Shown: positions 12,332 to 20,648, numbered from the stretch's first letter. The stretch is DNA of 64,000 nucleotides from Loktanella sp. DSM 29012 (GCF_900110705.1 NZ_FOEJ01000002.1:62001-126000), one strand, 5' to 3'. The notes: generated by a model from the sequence alone, not told the origin. Made by a program: numbers and translations.

Positions 12332-13294
12332 TCAATCCTTTTGATGAAAATCCGCGACGATCTCGCGGCGGGCCAGCATCATCGCATCTGCCACATGCTG
12401 AAGGGGCTCTACATCGACATCGGACTGACCGGTTTCAATCAGTTCGGCAAAGCGATGATAGACACCTTCGTATTCACCGTGTTCAGCCACGTCATGCGGC
12501 TGGCCGTTGACCAGCATCGTGGTTGCGGCATCCAGCAGTTTCAAAGTGCCCTCGGTCGTGTCGACCTCGATATCCCATGTGGGCGGATCCTCGTGGCGCC
12601 AGTCGAACTGGGCCTGCACCTGCATGCCACCTGCCCCCACAAAGGTCAGATCGGCCGCAATGGGCATATCGCGGTTGCCGGGGTATTTCAGAACGGAGTC
12701 GCGCAGATGCACGGGGTTCGGCAGGATTTCCGTCATCAGTGACAGCGCATTGATACCCGTATCGAACACACCCTGCCCCCCGGGTTCCCAGATCCAGTCC
12801 TGACCGGGGTGCCAGTTGTGCACATCCTCGCGCCAGTTGATCCGCATCCCCTTGACCGTGCGGTCGCGCAGCCAGGCGCGGGCGGCAGCCACACCGGGCG
12901 CATGACGTAGGTGCCAGGAGGCGTAGAGCGTCACACCCTTTGCGCGGGCCAGCTTTTCCAGCTTCTGCACCTCGGTGACAGTGGCACCGGGGGGTTTTTC
13001 CAACATGGTATGTTTGCCCGCCATCAGCGATTTCACCGCGATGTCAAACCGCGGCATCGCGGGCATGGTCAGGCTATAGATGTCGATATCGGGCCTTGCG
13101 TCGATCAGGTCCGCGATGTCGCTGTGATTTTCGACGTCATCCACTCCGCCCGAACGGCTGACCGTTGCGGCGAGGTCAAAGGCAGTGCTGCCCGAAATGG
13201 CGGGCATGTGCTGATCGCGCGCGATCTTGCCGATACCCAGAAGGGCGATTTTCGCGTCGGTCAACTGCCGGCCGGAGGAACTGGTCGCTGTCAT
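12332..13294 (-). CDS. Gfo/Idh/MocA oxidoreductase, D-galactose 1-dehydrogenase-like
   Basis: A 320-residue NAD(P)-dependent oxidoreductase. The N-terminal Rossmann fold has ALLGIGKIARDQHMPAI; the family signature EKPPGATVTEV follows near residue 95; and ASWHLRHAPGV, NWREDVHNWHPGQDWIWEPG and GVFDTGINALS match the galactose/arabinose dehydrogenase branch as I recall it. That enzyme oxidises D-galactose to galactonolactone in the De Ley-Doudoroff route. ATG 13294 is preferred over an in-frame TTG at 13306 because GAGG sits between them at proper distance. It may lead the hyuAB-aldolase-GST operon. Confidence 0.82.
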   Translation of the reverse strand: MTATSSSGRQLTDAKIALLGIGKIARDQHMPAISGSTAFDLAATVSRSGGVDDVENHSDIADLIDARPDIDIYSLTMPAMPRFDIAVKSLMAGKHTMLEKPPGATVTEVQKLEKLARAKGVTLYASWHLRHAPGVAAARAWLRDRTVKGMRINWREDVHNWHPGQDWIWEPGGQGVFDTGINALSLMTEILPNPVHLRDSVLKYPGNRDMPIAADLTFVGAGGMQVQAQFDWRHEDPPTWDIEVDTTEGTLKLLDAATTMLVNGQPHDVAEHGEYEGVYHRFAELIETGQSDVDVEPLQHVADAMMLARREIVADFHQKD

Positions 13295-13342
13295 GGTCTG
13301 CCTCAAGTTTTGATCTGGCGTCAGACATAGGGCGTTTTGCCC

Positions 13343-13603
13343 TCAGGACATGCCCAGCGCGGCCATGTACATTTCCAGCACGGCCTCTTCTTCGGCCAGA
13401 TCGTCCTTGTCGCGCTTGCGCATGGCCACGATCTTGCGCAGCACCTTGACGTCGTAGCCACGCCCTTTGGCTTCGGCCATTATTTCCTTCTGGCCGTCGG
13501 CGATGTCTTTTTTCTCGGCTTCCAGACGCTCGTAGCGTTCGATGAACTGGCGCAACTCCTCGCCGGCTACGTTTTCGGTCGGGTTGGTGGCGTTGTCGGA
13601 CAT
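13343..13603 (-). CDS. gapR: GapR-type nucleoid-associated protein (DUF2312)
   Basis: An 86-residue, highly charged, mostly helical protein. The core EELRQFIERYERLEAEKKDI and EAKGRGYDVKVLRKIVAMRK match the DUF2312/GapR family. In Caulobacter GapR binds overtwisted AT-rich DNA ahead of polymerases and supports replication and chromosome segregation. The ATG has GCAGGAG about nine bases upstream. It sits 48 bases upstream of the galactose-dehydrogenase-like gene on the same strand, but a functional link with that operon is unlikely. Confidence 0.93.
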   Translation of the reverse strand: MSDNATNPTENVAGEELRQFIERYERLEAEKKDIADGQKEIMAEAKGRGYDVKVLRKIVAMRKRDKDDLAEEEAVLEMYMAALGMS

Positions 13604-13700
13604 CGGAACACTCCTGCGGCTGGGTCAGGGGCACGTCCTAGCGAGCCTGCCAAACCCTTGCAAGGTGCGCCGTGTCAGGTTAGCGGATCGGGGCGCAATC

Positions 13701-13928
13701 ATGGGGTATGTCATGCAAACATTGATTTGGATCGGGGCAGTCGTATCGGTGCTGGGCCTGTGTGGCGTGGTCTATTCCATCATCATAGTGGCGCGGGCGA
13801 AACGTGCCGATCTGACTGACGCGGAACTGCGCGCCCGCATCGGTGCCATGATGCCGATCAACCTCGGCGCGTTCTTTTCCGCGATGCTGGGACTGATGAT
13901 GGTCGTGGTCGGCATCCTGCTGGGCTAA
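13701..13928 (+). CDS. small two-helix inner-membrane protein
   Basis: A protein of about 75 residues of unknown function with two transmembrane helices (roughly 8-30 and 52-74) and a basic/acidic loop KRADLTDAELRARIGAM between them. ATG 13701 has GGGG seven bases upstream; ATG 13713 is equally possible. Its TAA stop overlaps the TAG stop of the convergent ArsR gene. Confidence 0.65.
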   Translation: MGYVMQTLIWIGAVVSVLGLCGVVYSIIIVARAKRADLTDAELRARIGAMMPINLGAFFSAMLGLMMVVVGILLG

Positions 13929-14209
13929 AGCGACAGCGCATCCAGCACGCGATGGATCCGATCGTCGGCGATGGAATAGAAAATGATGCGCGCGTCATCC
14001 GGACTGCGGTCGGACCGCACCAGACCTGCCGCGCGCAGACGGCGCAGATGATTTGACACCAGCGCTTGCGGCACATCGACAGCCCCCTGCAACTGGCTGA
14101 CCGTCCGGGGCCCGCCACGCAGTGCACACAGCACCAACAGGCGCACGGTGCCCCCCATTTCGTGCAGAACGGTCGCTGCCGCCGCAAGTGCGTTTTCGTC
14201 CATGATCAT
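13925..14209 (-). CDS. ArsR-family HTH transcriptional regulator
   Basis: A 94-residue winged-helix repressor of the ArsR/SmtB type. The helix-turn-helix is VSQLQGAVDVPQALVSNHLR followed by RLRAAGLVRSDRS and the wing ARIIFYSI. Only one cysteine (LVLCALRGG) is present, so the two-cysteine thiol switch of SqrR/BigR is missing, as are CxC metal sites; the signal it senses is unclear. The start may be ATG 14209 or ATG 14203. It is divergent from the DUF442 gene (85 bases apart), which is its likely target by analogy with BigR-controlled loci. Confidence 0.85.
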   Translation of the reverse strand: MIMDENALAAAATVLHEMGGTVRLLVLCALRGGPRTVSQLQGAVDVPQALVSNHLRRLRAAGLVRSDRSPDDARIIFYSIADDRIHRVLDALSL

Positions 14210-14294
14210 GCCCGCGACGCTAAACCTGCATGCCGCCCTGCGCCAGACCTGTTGCCACTGGACCGCGCCGCAGGCCGCGCGTAGTCTGCGCCGC

Positions 14295-14708
14295 ATGCAA
14301 ATCAATCAGATCACACCCGCCTATTCCGCCGCCCCCCAGATCGAGCCCGCCGATGCGGCCACGCTCGCAGAACAGGGTTTCACGACGGTCATCTGTAACC
14401 GCCCTGATGCCGAGGTGCCGCCGCCCTTGCAGGCCGAGGCCATCCAGATCGCGGTCGAAGCCGCCGGCATGACCTTTGTCGTCAACCCGGTGACGCACCA
14501 GGGTCTGAACATGGACATGGTGCATGCCCAGTCCGACGCCGCCGCCACCGGCAAGACGCTGGCCTATTGTGCATCCGGCACCCGGTCGACCATCGTCTGG
14601 GCCCTGGGACAGGCAGGCAAGATGCCGGTCGATGACATCATCGCAGCCGCAGCGCAGGCGGGATACGATCTGAACGGCATGCGGAGCCAGCTCGAAACGC
14701 TGTCCTGA
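14295..14708 (+). CDS. TIGR01244/DUF442 sulfur-transferase-like protein
   Basis: A 137-residue protein of the family found as the N-terminal part of beta-lactamase-hydrolase-like (Blh) proteins, related to dual-specificity phosphatases and linked to sulfide/persulfide metabolism. Seen: TVICNRPDAEVPP, the conserved NPVTHQGL region and the phosphate-loop-like YCASGTRSTIVW with the active-site Cys. The stand-alone form lacks the metallo-hydrolase (persulfide dioxygenase) domain. Its divergent ArsR neighbour suggests control by a sulfur or redox signal. It converges with the FliM-like gene with only 3 bases between stops. Confidence 0.83.
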   Translation: MQINQITPAYSAAPQIEPADAATLAEQGFTTVICNRPDAEVPPPLQAEAIQIAVEAAGMTFVVNPVTHQGLNMDMVHAQSDAAATGKTLAYCASGTRSTIVWALGQAGKMPVDDIIAAAAQAGYDLNGMRSQLETLS

Positions 14709-14711
14709 CGG

Positions 14712-15656
14712 TCAGGCAATCAAGGTCGCATCACTGATTGCCACGTCCCGCCCGAGTTGGACCAGCGCACCGTGGGGTAGGTCCATAAGGTGCGGCGGTG
14801 CTTCACCACCAATCCTGACGGCGATACGCCCGCTGACATGACCCAGGCGCCCCGTGGCGATCAGCTGGCCGCCCGGTGCCTCGACCCGGACAGACCCGAC
14901 CGCAAATCCGGTCAACGGCAGGCAATCGCCCACGGCGAGAGAAGTCAGTCGGCGCAGTGGCACGGGCATGCGGTGCACCACCACATCCAGTCGCGCAGGT
15001 GCACCCAGTACCGCCGCGCGCAGCCGGTCGGCCCAGTCTGCCGCGACCTGCGATTGCGGCACATGTTCAGGCACCGGGCCGACGGTGTCCGGCAAAGCAA
15101 TCGTCACGCAGGGCAGACGGTCCGTTTTCTGATCCGAAACCGTGATGACGATCACCCGGTAAGATTGTTCGCGCAGCGCAAAACACGCCGCACGCGCATC
15201 GGAAAACCGTACCGATAGCCTGCAACCCACGGCCCATCCGTCCAGAACTGTTCCCTGTGTGGTGGCGGCCAGATCATTCAGCAGCGCCTGTAACAAAGGA
15301 CGAACCAGATCAGCATCCGTTTCGGTGATGGCACGCAAAGGCGCAGGCTGTGCTGACACCCCACCGGTCGTGATCGTCTCGAGCGTGGCTGCGATCAGGC
15401 TGGCATCACAAATCATCATGCCGACGCAGGTGCCATCGCGTTCCACGCCCAGCATCAGCACATCGGGGGAAAGATCGGTCGTGACACTGTCCAGATCACA
15501 GGTTCGATCCGCCACCCCGGTGACATCGACGACCAGGCCCACACTAGACTGCGCTACCCGCGTGACCGACAGTTTGACCGCGCGTGACGCCGTCAGCGGC
15601 ACATCAGGCGCATCCGCCTGTTGTCGCCTGACCATCCTGTGCAACACGCCCGTCAT
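14712..15656 (-). CDS. orphan FliM/FliN (SpoA-domain) motor-switch-like protein
   Basis: A 314-residue protein with a C-terminal SpoA-type domain (about residues 225-295): APARLDVVVHRMPVPLRRLT, VGDCLPLTGFAVGSVRVEA and LIATGRLGHVSGRIAVRI match the FliM/FliN C-terminal fold. The middle is a diverged FliM-like region. FliM and FliN form the flagellar C-ring, but no other flagellar gene is nearby. ATG 15656 was chosen over ATG 15677 because GGGGT stands about eight bases before it. It follows the symporter-kinase gene by 71 bases on the same strand and could share its transcript. Whether it acts in motility is unknown. Confidence 0.75.
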   Translation of the reverse strand: MTGVLHRMVRRQQADAPDVPLTASRAVKLSVTRVAQSSVGLVVDVTGVADRTCDLDSVTTDLSPDVLMLGVERDGTCVGMMICDASLIAATLETITTGGVSAQPAPLRAITETDADLVRPLLQALLNDLAATTQGTVLDGWAVGCRLSVRFSDARAACFALREQSYRVIVITVSDQKTDRLPCVTIALPDTVGPVPEHVPQSQVAADWADRLRAAVLGAPARLDVVVHRMPVPLRRLTSLAVGDCLPLTGFAVGSVRVEAPGGQLIATGRLGHVSGRIAVRIGGEAPPHLMDLPHGALVQLGRDVAISDATLIA

Positions 15657-15727
15657 ACTGGCTACCCCGCGTTGCATTGCGCACAGCTAACGTCGAAGAG
15701 GTAAACATTCCCTCAACATCAGTGCAC

Positions 15728-18412
15728 CTATTGGGCGGCGATGGCGACCTGTGCCGGCAGCGACACGCGAAATGCCGCCCCGCCCTGCCCGGGCAGATAC
15801 ATGATTTCGCCACCCAGACGCGTCATGATCTCGCGGCAGATCGCAAGGCCGAGACCTGCACCGCCTGCACGCGCCGCATCCGTCAACCGCGAGAATTTTT
15901 CAAAGATCACCTGCGCATCGGCGGGTGCAATGCCGCTGCCGTTGTCGATGAAATCCAGAATCGTACCATGCTGCGACTGCCACACCTTGATGGTCAGACG
16001 CGGCTGCGCCGCATCACAGTATTTGCGCGCATTCGCGATCAGGTTGATGAACACTTGGCCCAACCGGTCAAGGTCGGTGGTCAGAACGATCTGCTCTGCC
16101 TTGCGGTCGCGCCTGATGATCAGGTCATCCCCGGCGCCCCCTGCGGATGCAACGGCCTGATCCAACAAGTCGCTTAACACGCCCGTGTCGGTCTTGAGGT
16201 TGACCTGTCCGTGTTCCAGCACCGCCAGATCCAGCAAATCGTCCAGCAGACGTGTCAGGCGCTGCGATTCGGTACTGATGATGCGTGCCATGCGCTGGCT
16301 GTCCTCATCGCTCAGGTCCGGTTGCATCAGAATATCGGAAAACGACCGGATCGAGGTCATCGGCGTCCGCAACTCGTGACTGATCTGGGACAGAAACGCA
16401 TCCTTTTGCACCGACAGCGCCATCAGTTTGGCGTTTGCATCGCGCAGGGCGCGCGCCGTTTCCTCTTGCTGGCGGCTCTTGGCCTCAAGCTGGCCGGAAT
16501 ATTCGAGGATCTGCGCGGTCTCATCCGCCAGCGCGAACAGATCGTCGACGGTCACGCTGACACCTTCGGTCAACTGTCCGATCATCGCGTGGGCCGTGGC
16601 GGCCCCCACCGACCCCGACAGTTCGCGTTCCAGAGCCACGAGAAATGCAGGCGACACGTCCGGCAAGAAGCCGGTTTTCTGCTGGGCCGCCGCCTCGGCC
16701 TGAAAAATCGCCTGCGCTTCTCGCGGGCCAAGGATGCGTTGCGACATGATCAGCAGGTCCTCGGCGGTGGCCGCGGACCGCGTCCATGTCCGTTCGCCAC
16801 CCGGCCCCTCGAAAATATTGACGAATTGCGCACCCTGAAGCCGTTCCAGCGGTGCCGGAAAGCTGAGAACGGACCCCAGAAAAAACAGACTGGTATTCAC
16901 CAGCAAGGACCACAGCAGACCGTGCAGAACCGGATCGATCCCGCCGATGCCGAACATCGCCTCGGGGCGCAGCCAGCCGATCCCGTAAGGGCCATCGGTC
17001 AGAACCTGCGCCGACAGGACGGCATCGGGACCAAAGCTGGGCAGAAACAACGTCCACAGCCACAGCACCGACCCCGACACCAGCCCCAGAATGGCCCCGG
17101 TGCGCGTCGCCCCGCGCCAGAAAATGCCGCCCAGCAGCGCCGGAAGAACCTGCACGACCCCCGAAAAAGAGATCAGTCCGATCGCGGCAAGCGCCGCGCC
17201 GCCACCCGACAGGTGATAGTAGAGAAAACCAAGCGCGAGGATGCCTGCAATCGACAGGCGGCGGGTGATCTTGACCACGGAACGCACATCCCCGGAAATG
17301 ACCGCCCGCCCTTGGGTCTGGCTGCGCATCCAGACGGGCAGAACGACGTGGTTAGACACCATCGTGGACAGGGCAATGGTGCTGACGATCACCATCGAGG
17401 TCGCGGACGAAAACCCCCCCAGAAACGACAGGATCGCCAGACCGGTCTGCCCTTCGGCCAATGGCACTGTTAGCACGAACAGGTCGGGGTTGGACCCCGG
17501 CGGCATGACCTGCAATCCGGTCACGGCGATCGGCACCACAAAGAGGCTCATCAACACCAGATAGAACGGAAAGGCCCATGAGGCCGTCTTGAGATGCCGC
17601 TCGTCCGCGTTTTCGACAACCAGCACCTGAAACATGCGCGGCAGGCACAGAAAGGACGCAGCCGACAGAAATATGAGCGCCGCCCAGCGCGTGCCGGACT
17701 GGGTCCAGTCCGCAACCGGCGATGCCTCAATCGCGGCCAATGTGGCAGCCGGACCGTCCGACAGCCCCCAGACGACAAAAATACCGACGGCCAGCAGCGC
17801 CACCAGTTTCACCACGGCCTCGATGGCGATGGCAATCACGACGCCGTGCTGGCGTTCATTGGCATCGACGTGACGGGTGCCGAACAGAATCGTGAAAATC
17901 GCAAGGCCGGTGGACACCAGGATCGCGGCGCGGCCAAGCTCACCACTTCCCCAGTTCTGGCCGCCGGCCTGCGCAAAGACCTGAAAGCTGAGGACAACGG
18001 ACTGCAATTGCAGCGCGATGTAAGGGGTCGAGGCGATGATCGCCATGAACGTCACGATCATGCCCAAGGTTGTCGATTTGCCGAAACGCGATGAAATCAG
18101 GTCGGCAATCGACGTGATCCGTTGTGCCCGGCCAATTCGCACCAGACGACGCAAGACCAGCCACCAGCCGATCATCACAAGCGAAGGGCCAAGGTAGATG
18201 GTCACGTATTCCAGACCGGACCGCGCGGCGTAACCGACCGCGCCATAGAACGTCCAGGCCGTGCAGTAGATCGACAGCGACAGCGTGTAGACCAGCGGCA
18301 TCCGAAGCCAATCGCCTTTGCCGCGGCGCGCCTGCCGTTCGGCCAGGGCTGCGACAATGAACAAGAAGGCGACATAGACGACAGCCGCCAACACCAGTCC
18401 GTTGAATGACAT
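15728..18412 (-). CDS. sodium/solute symporter fused to sensor histidine kinase (SSS-STAC-HK, CbrA/CrbS type)
   Basis: An 894-residue membrane sensor. Residues 1 to about 540 form a multi-helix sodium/solute symporter domain (IYCTAWTFYGAVGYAARSGL, GFSSATSMVIVSTIALSTMV). A STAC-like linker follows (about 555-625, ending ERELSGSVGAATAHAMI), then a coiled coil, the dimerisation/phosphoacceptor segment ISHELRTPMTSIRS with His679, the N box NLIANARKYCD, DNGSGIAP and GAGLGLAICR. There is no receiver domain on the chain. CbrA and CrbS relatives couple solute (histidine, acetate) movement or recognition to gene control. ATG 18412 overlaps the stop of the upstream small gene by one base. Confidence 0.93.
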   Translation of the reverse strand: MSFNGLVLAAVVYVAFLFIVAALAERQARRGKGDWLRMPLVYTLSLSIYCTAWTFYGAVGYAARSGLEYVTIYLGPSLVMIGWWLVLRRLVRIGRAQRITSIADLISSRFGKSTTLGMIVTFMAIIASTPYIALQLQSVVLSFQVFAQAGGQNWGSGELGRAAILVSTGLAIFTILFGTRHVDANERQHGVVIAIAIEAVVKLVALLAVGIFVVWGLSDGPAATLAAIEASPVADWTQSGTRWAALIFLSAASFLCLPRMFQVLVVENADERHLKTASWAFPFYLVLMSLFVVPIAVTGLQVMPPGSNPDLFVLTVPLAEGQTGLAILSFLGGFSSATSMVIVSTIALSTMVSNHVVLPVWMRSQTQGRAVISGDVRSVVKITRRLSIAGILALGFLYYHLSGGGAALAAIGLISFSGVVQVLPALLGGIFWRGATRTGAILGLVSGSVLWLWTLFLPSFGPDAVLSAQVLTDGPYGIGWLRPEAMFGIGGIDPVLHGLLWSLLVNTSLFFLGSVLSFPAPLERLQGAQFVNIFEGPGGERTWTRSAATAEDLLIMSQRILGPREAQAIFQAEAAAQQKTGFLPDVSPAFLVALERELSGSVGAATAHAMIGQLTEGVSVTVDDLFALADETAQILEYSGQLEAKSRQQEETARALRDANAKLMALSVQKDAFLSQISHELRTPMTSIRSFSDILMQPDLSDEDSQRMARIISTESQRLTRLLDDLLDLAVLEHGQVNLKTDTGVLSDLLDQAVASAGGAGDDLIIRRDRKAEQIVLTTDLDRLGQVFINLIANARKYCDAAQPRLTIKVWQSQHGTILDFIDNGSGIAPADAQVIFEKFSRLTDAARAGGAGLGLAICREIMTRLGGEIMYLPGQGGAAFRVSLPAQVAIAAQ

Positions 18413-18702
18413 CAGTCGGACCCTTCCCGCGTGGGGGGCGGTTCGACATCATCGGTGGGATCGATCCGCCGCGCCACGACGAACGCCACCGCGATCAGCA
18501 CCATCCAGACGACAAAGACATAGACGACCGTACCTGCCAATCCGCCCGTGTCACCCTCGTCACGCACCCACAACATCGGCAGGAGCCACAGGATGAAACC
18601 GATGATCGGCAACATGCGTGCACCATCGCGCAAGCGTCTTTGCCGATAGCGTTCCCGCGCAAGGAACAATCCACGTTGCCCTTTGCGCCCGTCCTCCGTC
18701 AT
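18412..18702 (-). CDS. two-helix membrane protein, possible small subunit of the symporter-kinase
   Basis: A 96-residue protein with a basic N-terminus (about 1-29), two transmembrane helices (about 30-48 and 56-79) and a hydrophilic tail. I do not recognise the family by sequence. Size and topology resemble the small partner proteins (DUF485 or DUF4212 type) encoded just before some sodium/solute symporters. It overlaps the response regulator stop by 4 bases (ATGA) and the kinase start by 1 base, so the three proteins are translationally coupled. Confidence 0.7.
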   Translation of the reverse strand: MTEDGRKGQRGLFLARERYRQRRLRDGARMLPIIGFILWLLPMLWVRDEGDTGGLAGTVVYVFVVWMVLIAVAFVVARRIDPTDDVEPPPTREGSD

Positions 18703-19097
18703 GCGCCGATCATCGCGCGGACCTGCGCGCAGACCTCGTCATTGGCAAAGGGCTTGGTCATGAACTGGTCTGCCCCCAGCGCCTCGGCCAGCGCCCGATC
18801 CTTGGCCTGACCGCGCGCGGTCAGCATCATGACAGGCAGGTCGCTGGTGCCGGGGTCCGCCCGCAAGTCACGCAGAATGTCGAATCCGGATCGACCCGGC
18901 AACATCACGTCCAGCAGGATCATGTCGGGACGCTGATTGCGGATCTTGTCCATGGCGGTCGTTCCGTCCTCGTGCGTGTGGACCGTGTAACCGGCACGAC
19001 TGAGGATGAAACTGAGCGCCTCGATGATGTTTGGCTCGTCTTCGATCAACAAGACACGTTTTGCCAACGCCCCATCCCCCTTTTGGTCGCTTGCCAT
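18699..19097 (-). CDS. single-domain (receiver-only) response regulator
   Basis: A 132-residue CheY-like receiver with no output domain. The acidic pocket is LLIEDEPN, the phosphoacceptor is Asp63 (MILLDVMLPG), the Thr is in MLTARG and the conserved Lys is Lys115 (FMTKPF). It is first in the three-gene set with the two-helix protein and the symporter-kinase, so it is the likely phosphorylation target. With no DNA-binding part it must act by protein contact or pass phosphate on. Start ATG 19097 was chosen because the conserved domain begins soon after it; a GGGTGGG lies upstream. Confidence 0.9.
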   Translation of the reverse strand: MASDQKGDGALAKRVLLIEDEPNIIEALSFILSRAGYTVHTHEDGTTAMDKIRNQRPDMILLDVMLPGRSGFDILRDLRADPGTSDLPVMMLTARGQAKDRALAEALGADQFMTKPFANDEVCAQVRAMIGA

Positions 19098-19173
19098 GTG
19101 TGTGACCCACCCTCCCCGATGCGCCACGCGGCACACTATTGTCCGCGCCCCGTCACATGTCAAAGCCCTGCTG

Positions 19174-20448
19174 TCAGAGCTGGGTCGCCGGAACCGCAGG
19201 TTCACGCCGCGCCGCGCAATCGGCACGCGGGCACATCCGACAGGCCAATCCCACAGGCAAACACAGCGGGTCCGGCGGCTTTGGCAGTGCCCGCACCAGC
19301 ATCGTTGCCGTCATGACCGGTGGCGCATGCGGACCCAACGGACTTGGCGCGGCGACGGCCACAGCATGGCAAATCAGATGCCGATCGTTCTGCCCGTGCA
19401 CGGCGACACGCGCGGTCACACAACGGCCCGGCTGTCCGAGGGCAGTATAGACAGGCCACAAGGCGCAGTCGCTGCCCCGTGTCATGTCGAAACCCGCAGC
19501 CTGTTTCAGCAGCAGGACCGCACCTGCCGCAGTGATCTGCATCAACCCATGATCCGGCAGGCCCGCCTTGGCAGGCAGACTTGCCAGACGTCGCAGCACC
19601 CTATCCAGCGGTTGACCCAGATGCGCCGCCAATCCGACAGGATCACAATCGAGGTCGCGGGCCGCCATGACAAAGGATTCGATCGGCATGGCCTCTGCAT
19701 CCGCCGCATAGACGGCGTCGTACCGGGCCAGCAAATCCGCGACCCCTGGTCGCGCGGGGGGCACCGGAGCCAGGAGGGCCGGATCTTCGAGATGCGGCCG
19801 GTGATAGCCCGTCGCATTCAATATCGTGTCGCGCTCCTCCAGCGGCGACAGGCGGGTGCGTTCCAGATCGTCAGGCGCATCCAGATAGGCCACGAGAGCA
19901 CGGCTCGTGGCCGCCAGTTTACCTGCGTCGTCACGAATGTTGGCGTGGAACCGCGCCTGCCAATCCGCATCGACCGGACCGTCGCCCGTCAGAATCGTCG
20001 CTGTCGCCTGAATGGCCGTCACTGCGGTGATGACGCCGTGCAACGCCTTTGCCAGATCGGGGTCGTAGGTCAGCCGGTCATTCAACATCTGAAGCCGGTC
20101 ATCCAGCGACATGATTTCCTGCGCCTGCGCGGTAATCAGGCCGGTCCAGCCGGGGAACCGGGCGGCAAGGTCTTCGACCTGGGCTACTTCGGTCGGAACC
20201 TGCGGCAGCCGCGCCGAGGCCGCCAGCAACCGGTCGATCAAGGACGGATCAGCAGGCCGTTCCAACAAGGCCAGATCAATCCCGAGGGTCGCTGCGATCC
20301 GCCGCAACAACTGCCCGCCCACGGGGCGTTTCCCATGTTCGATCAGGTTCAGATAGCTGGCCGATATATCGACCGCAGCCGCCAGGTCGCGTTGTGCGAC
20401 GCCTGCATCCATCCGGCGTGCCCGGATTCTGTCACCCGTCCTATCCAT
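19174..20448 (-). CDS. XRE-family regulator with short-chain fatty acyl regulator domain (ScfR/RamB type)
   Basis: A 424-residue transcription factor. Residues 7-60 form a Cro/C1-type helix-turn-helix (RRMDAGVAQRDLAAAV, DISASYLNLIEHGKRPVGG). The long C-terminal part resembles the DUF2083/short-chain fatty acyl regulator domain, with the conserved closing region VGLACRMCPRADCAARREP. Relatives such as RamB, PrpR and MccR control acetate, propionate or acyl-CoA metabolism and sense acyl-CoA or a related metabolite. It is divergent from the ABC importer operon, with an operator-like sequence between them. Confidence 0.85.
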   Translation of the reverse strand: MDRTGDRIRARRMDAGVAQRDLAAAVDISASYLNLIEHGKRPVGGQLLRRIAATLGIDLALLERPADPSLIDRLLAASARLPQVPTEVAQVEDLAARFPGWTGLITAQAQEIMSLDDRLQMLNDRLTYDPDLAKALHGVITAVTAIQATATILTGDGPVDADWQARFHANIRDDAGKLAATSRALVAYLDAPDDLERTRLSPLEERDTILNATGYHRPHLEDPALLAPVPPARPGVADLLARYDAVYAADAEAMPIESFVMAARDLDCDPVGLAAHLGQPLDRVLRRLASLPAKAGLPDHGLMQITAAGAVLLLKQAAGFDMTRGSDCALWPVYTALGQPGRCVTARVAVHGQNDRHLICHAVAVAAPSPLGPHAPPVMTATMLVRALPKPPDPLCLPVGLACRMCPRADCAARREPAVPATQL

Positions 20449-20474
20449 GCCATTTCATTCCTAATCTGCTGCTG

Positions 20475-20527
20475 GCAAATGCAATTTACACAACAACGCG
20501 CGACGTTGTTTACAAATTTACAAATTC
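20475..20527. promoter_or_regulatory. symmetric operator-like sequence between regulator and ABC operon
   Basis: An AT-rich island in GC-rich surroundings. ACAACG (20493-20498) and CGTTGT (20504-20509) form a dyad around CGCGA. It is flanked by GCAAATGCAATTTACA on the left (20475-20490) and by TTTACAAATTTACAAATT (20510-20527) on the right, the latter a direct repeat of TTTACAAA. RamB/MccR-family sites also contain TTTGCAAA-like half-sites, so it is a good candidate binding site for the adjacent XRE regulator. Confidence 0.6.
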
Positions 20528-20648
20528 GTCCGGGCGACGCAAGGGAATGTTGTTTGGCAGGTTGGCCTTCTGCAAACTGACGGCAGCACGACCAAAGTGC
20601 AGTTGTCCAGACGGGAGGGTCCGGACAGCGTTCATAGGGAGGAATCTA

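Noticed and set aside
16211-17473. A 420-codon plus-strand frame inside the symporter-kinase gene
   Set aside because: It is Gln/Arg/His-rich without a domain pattern, and lies opposite well-conserved symporter and kinase segments.
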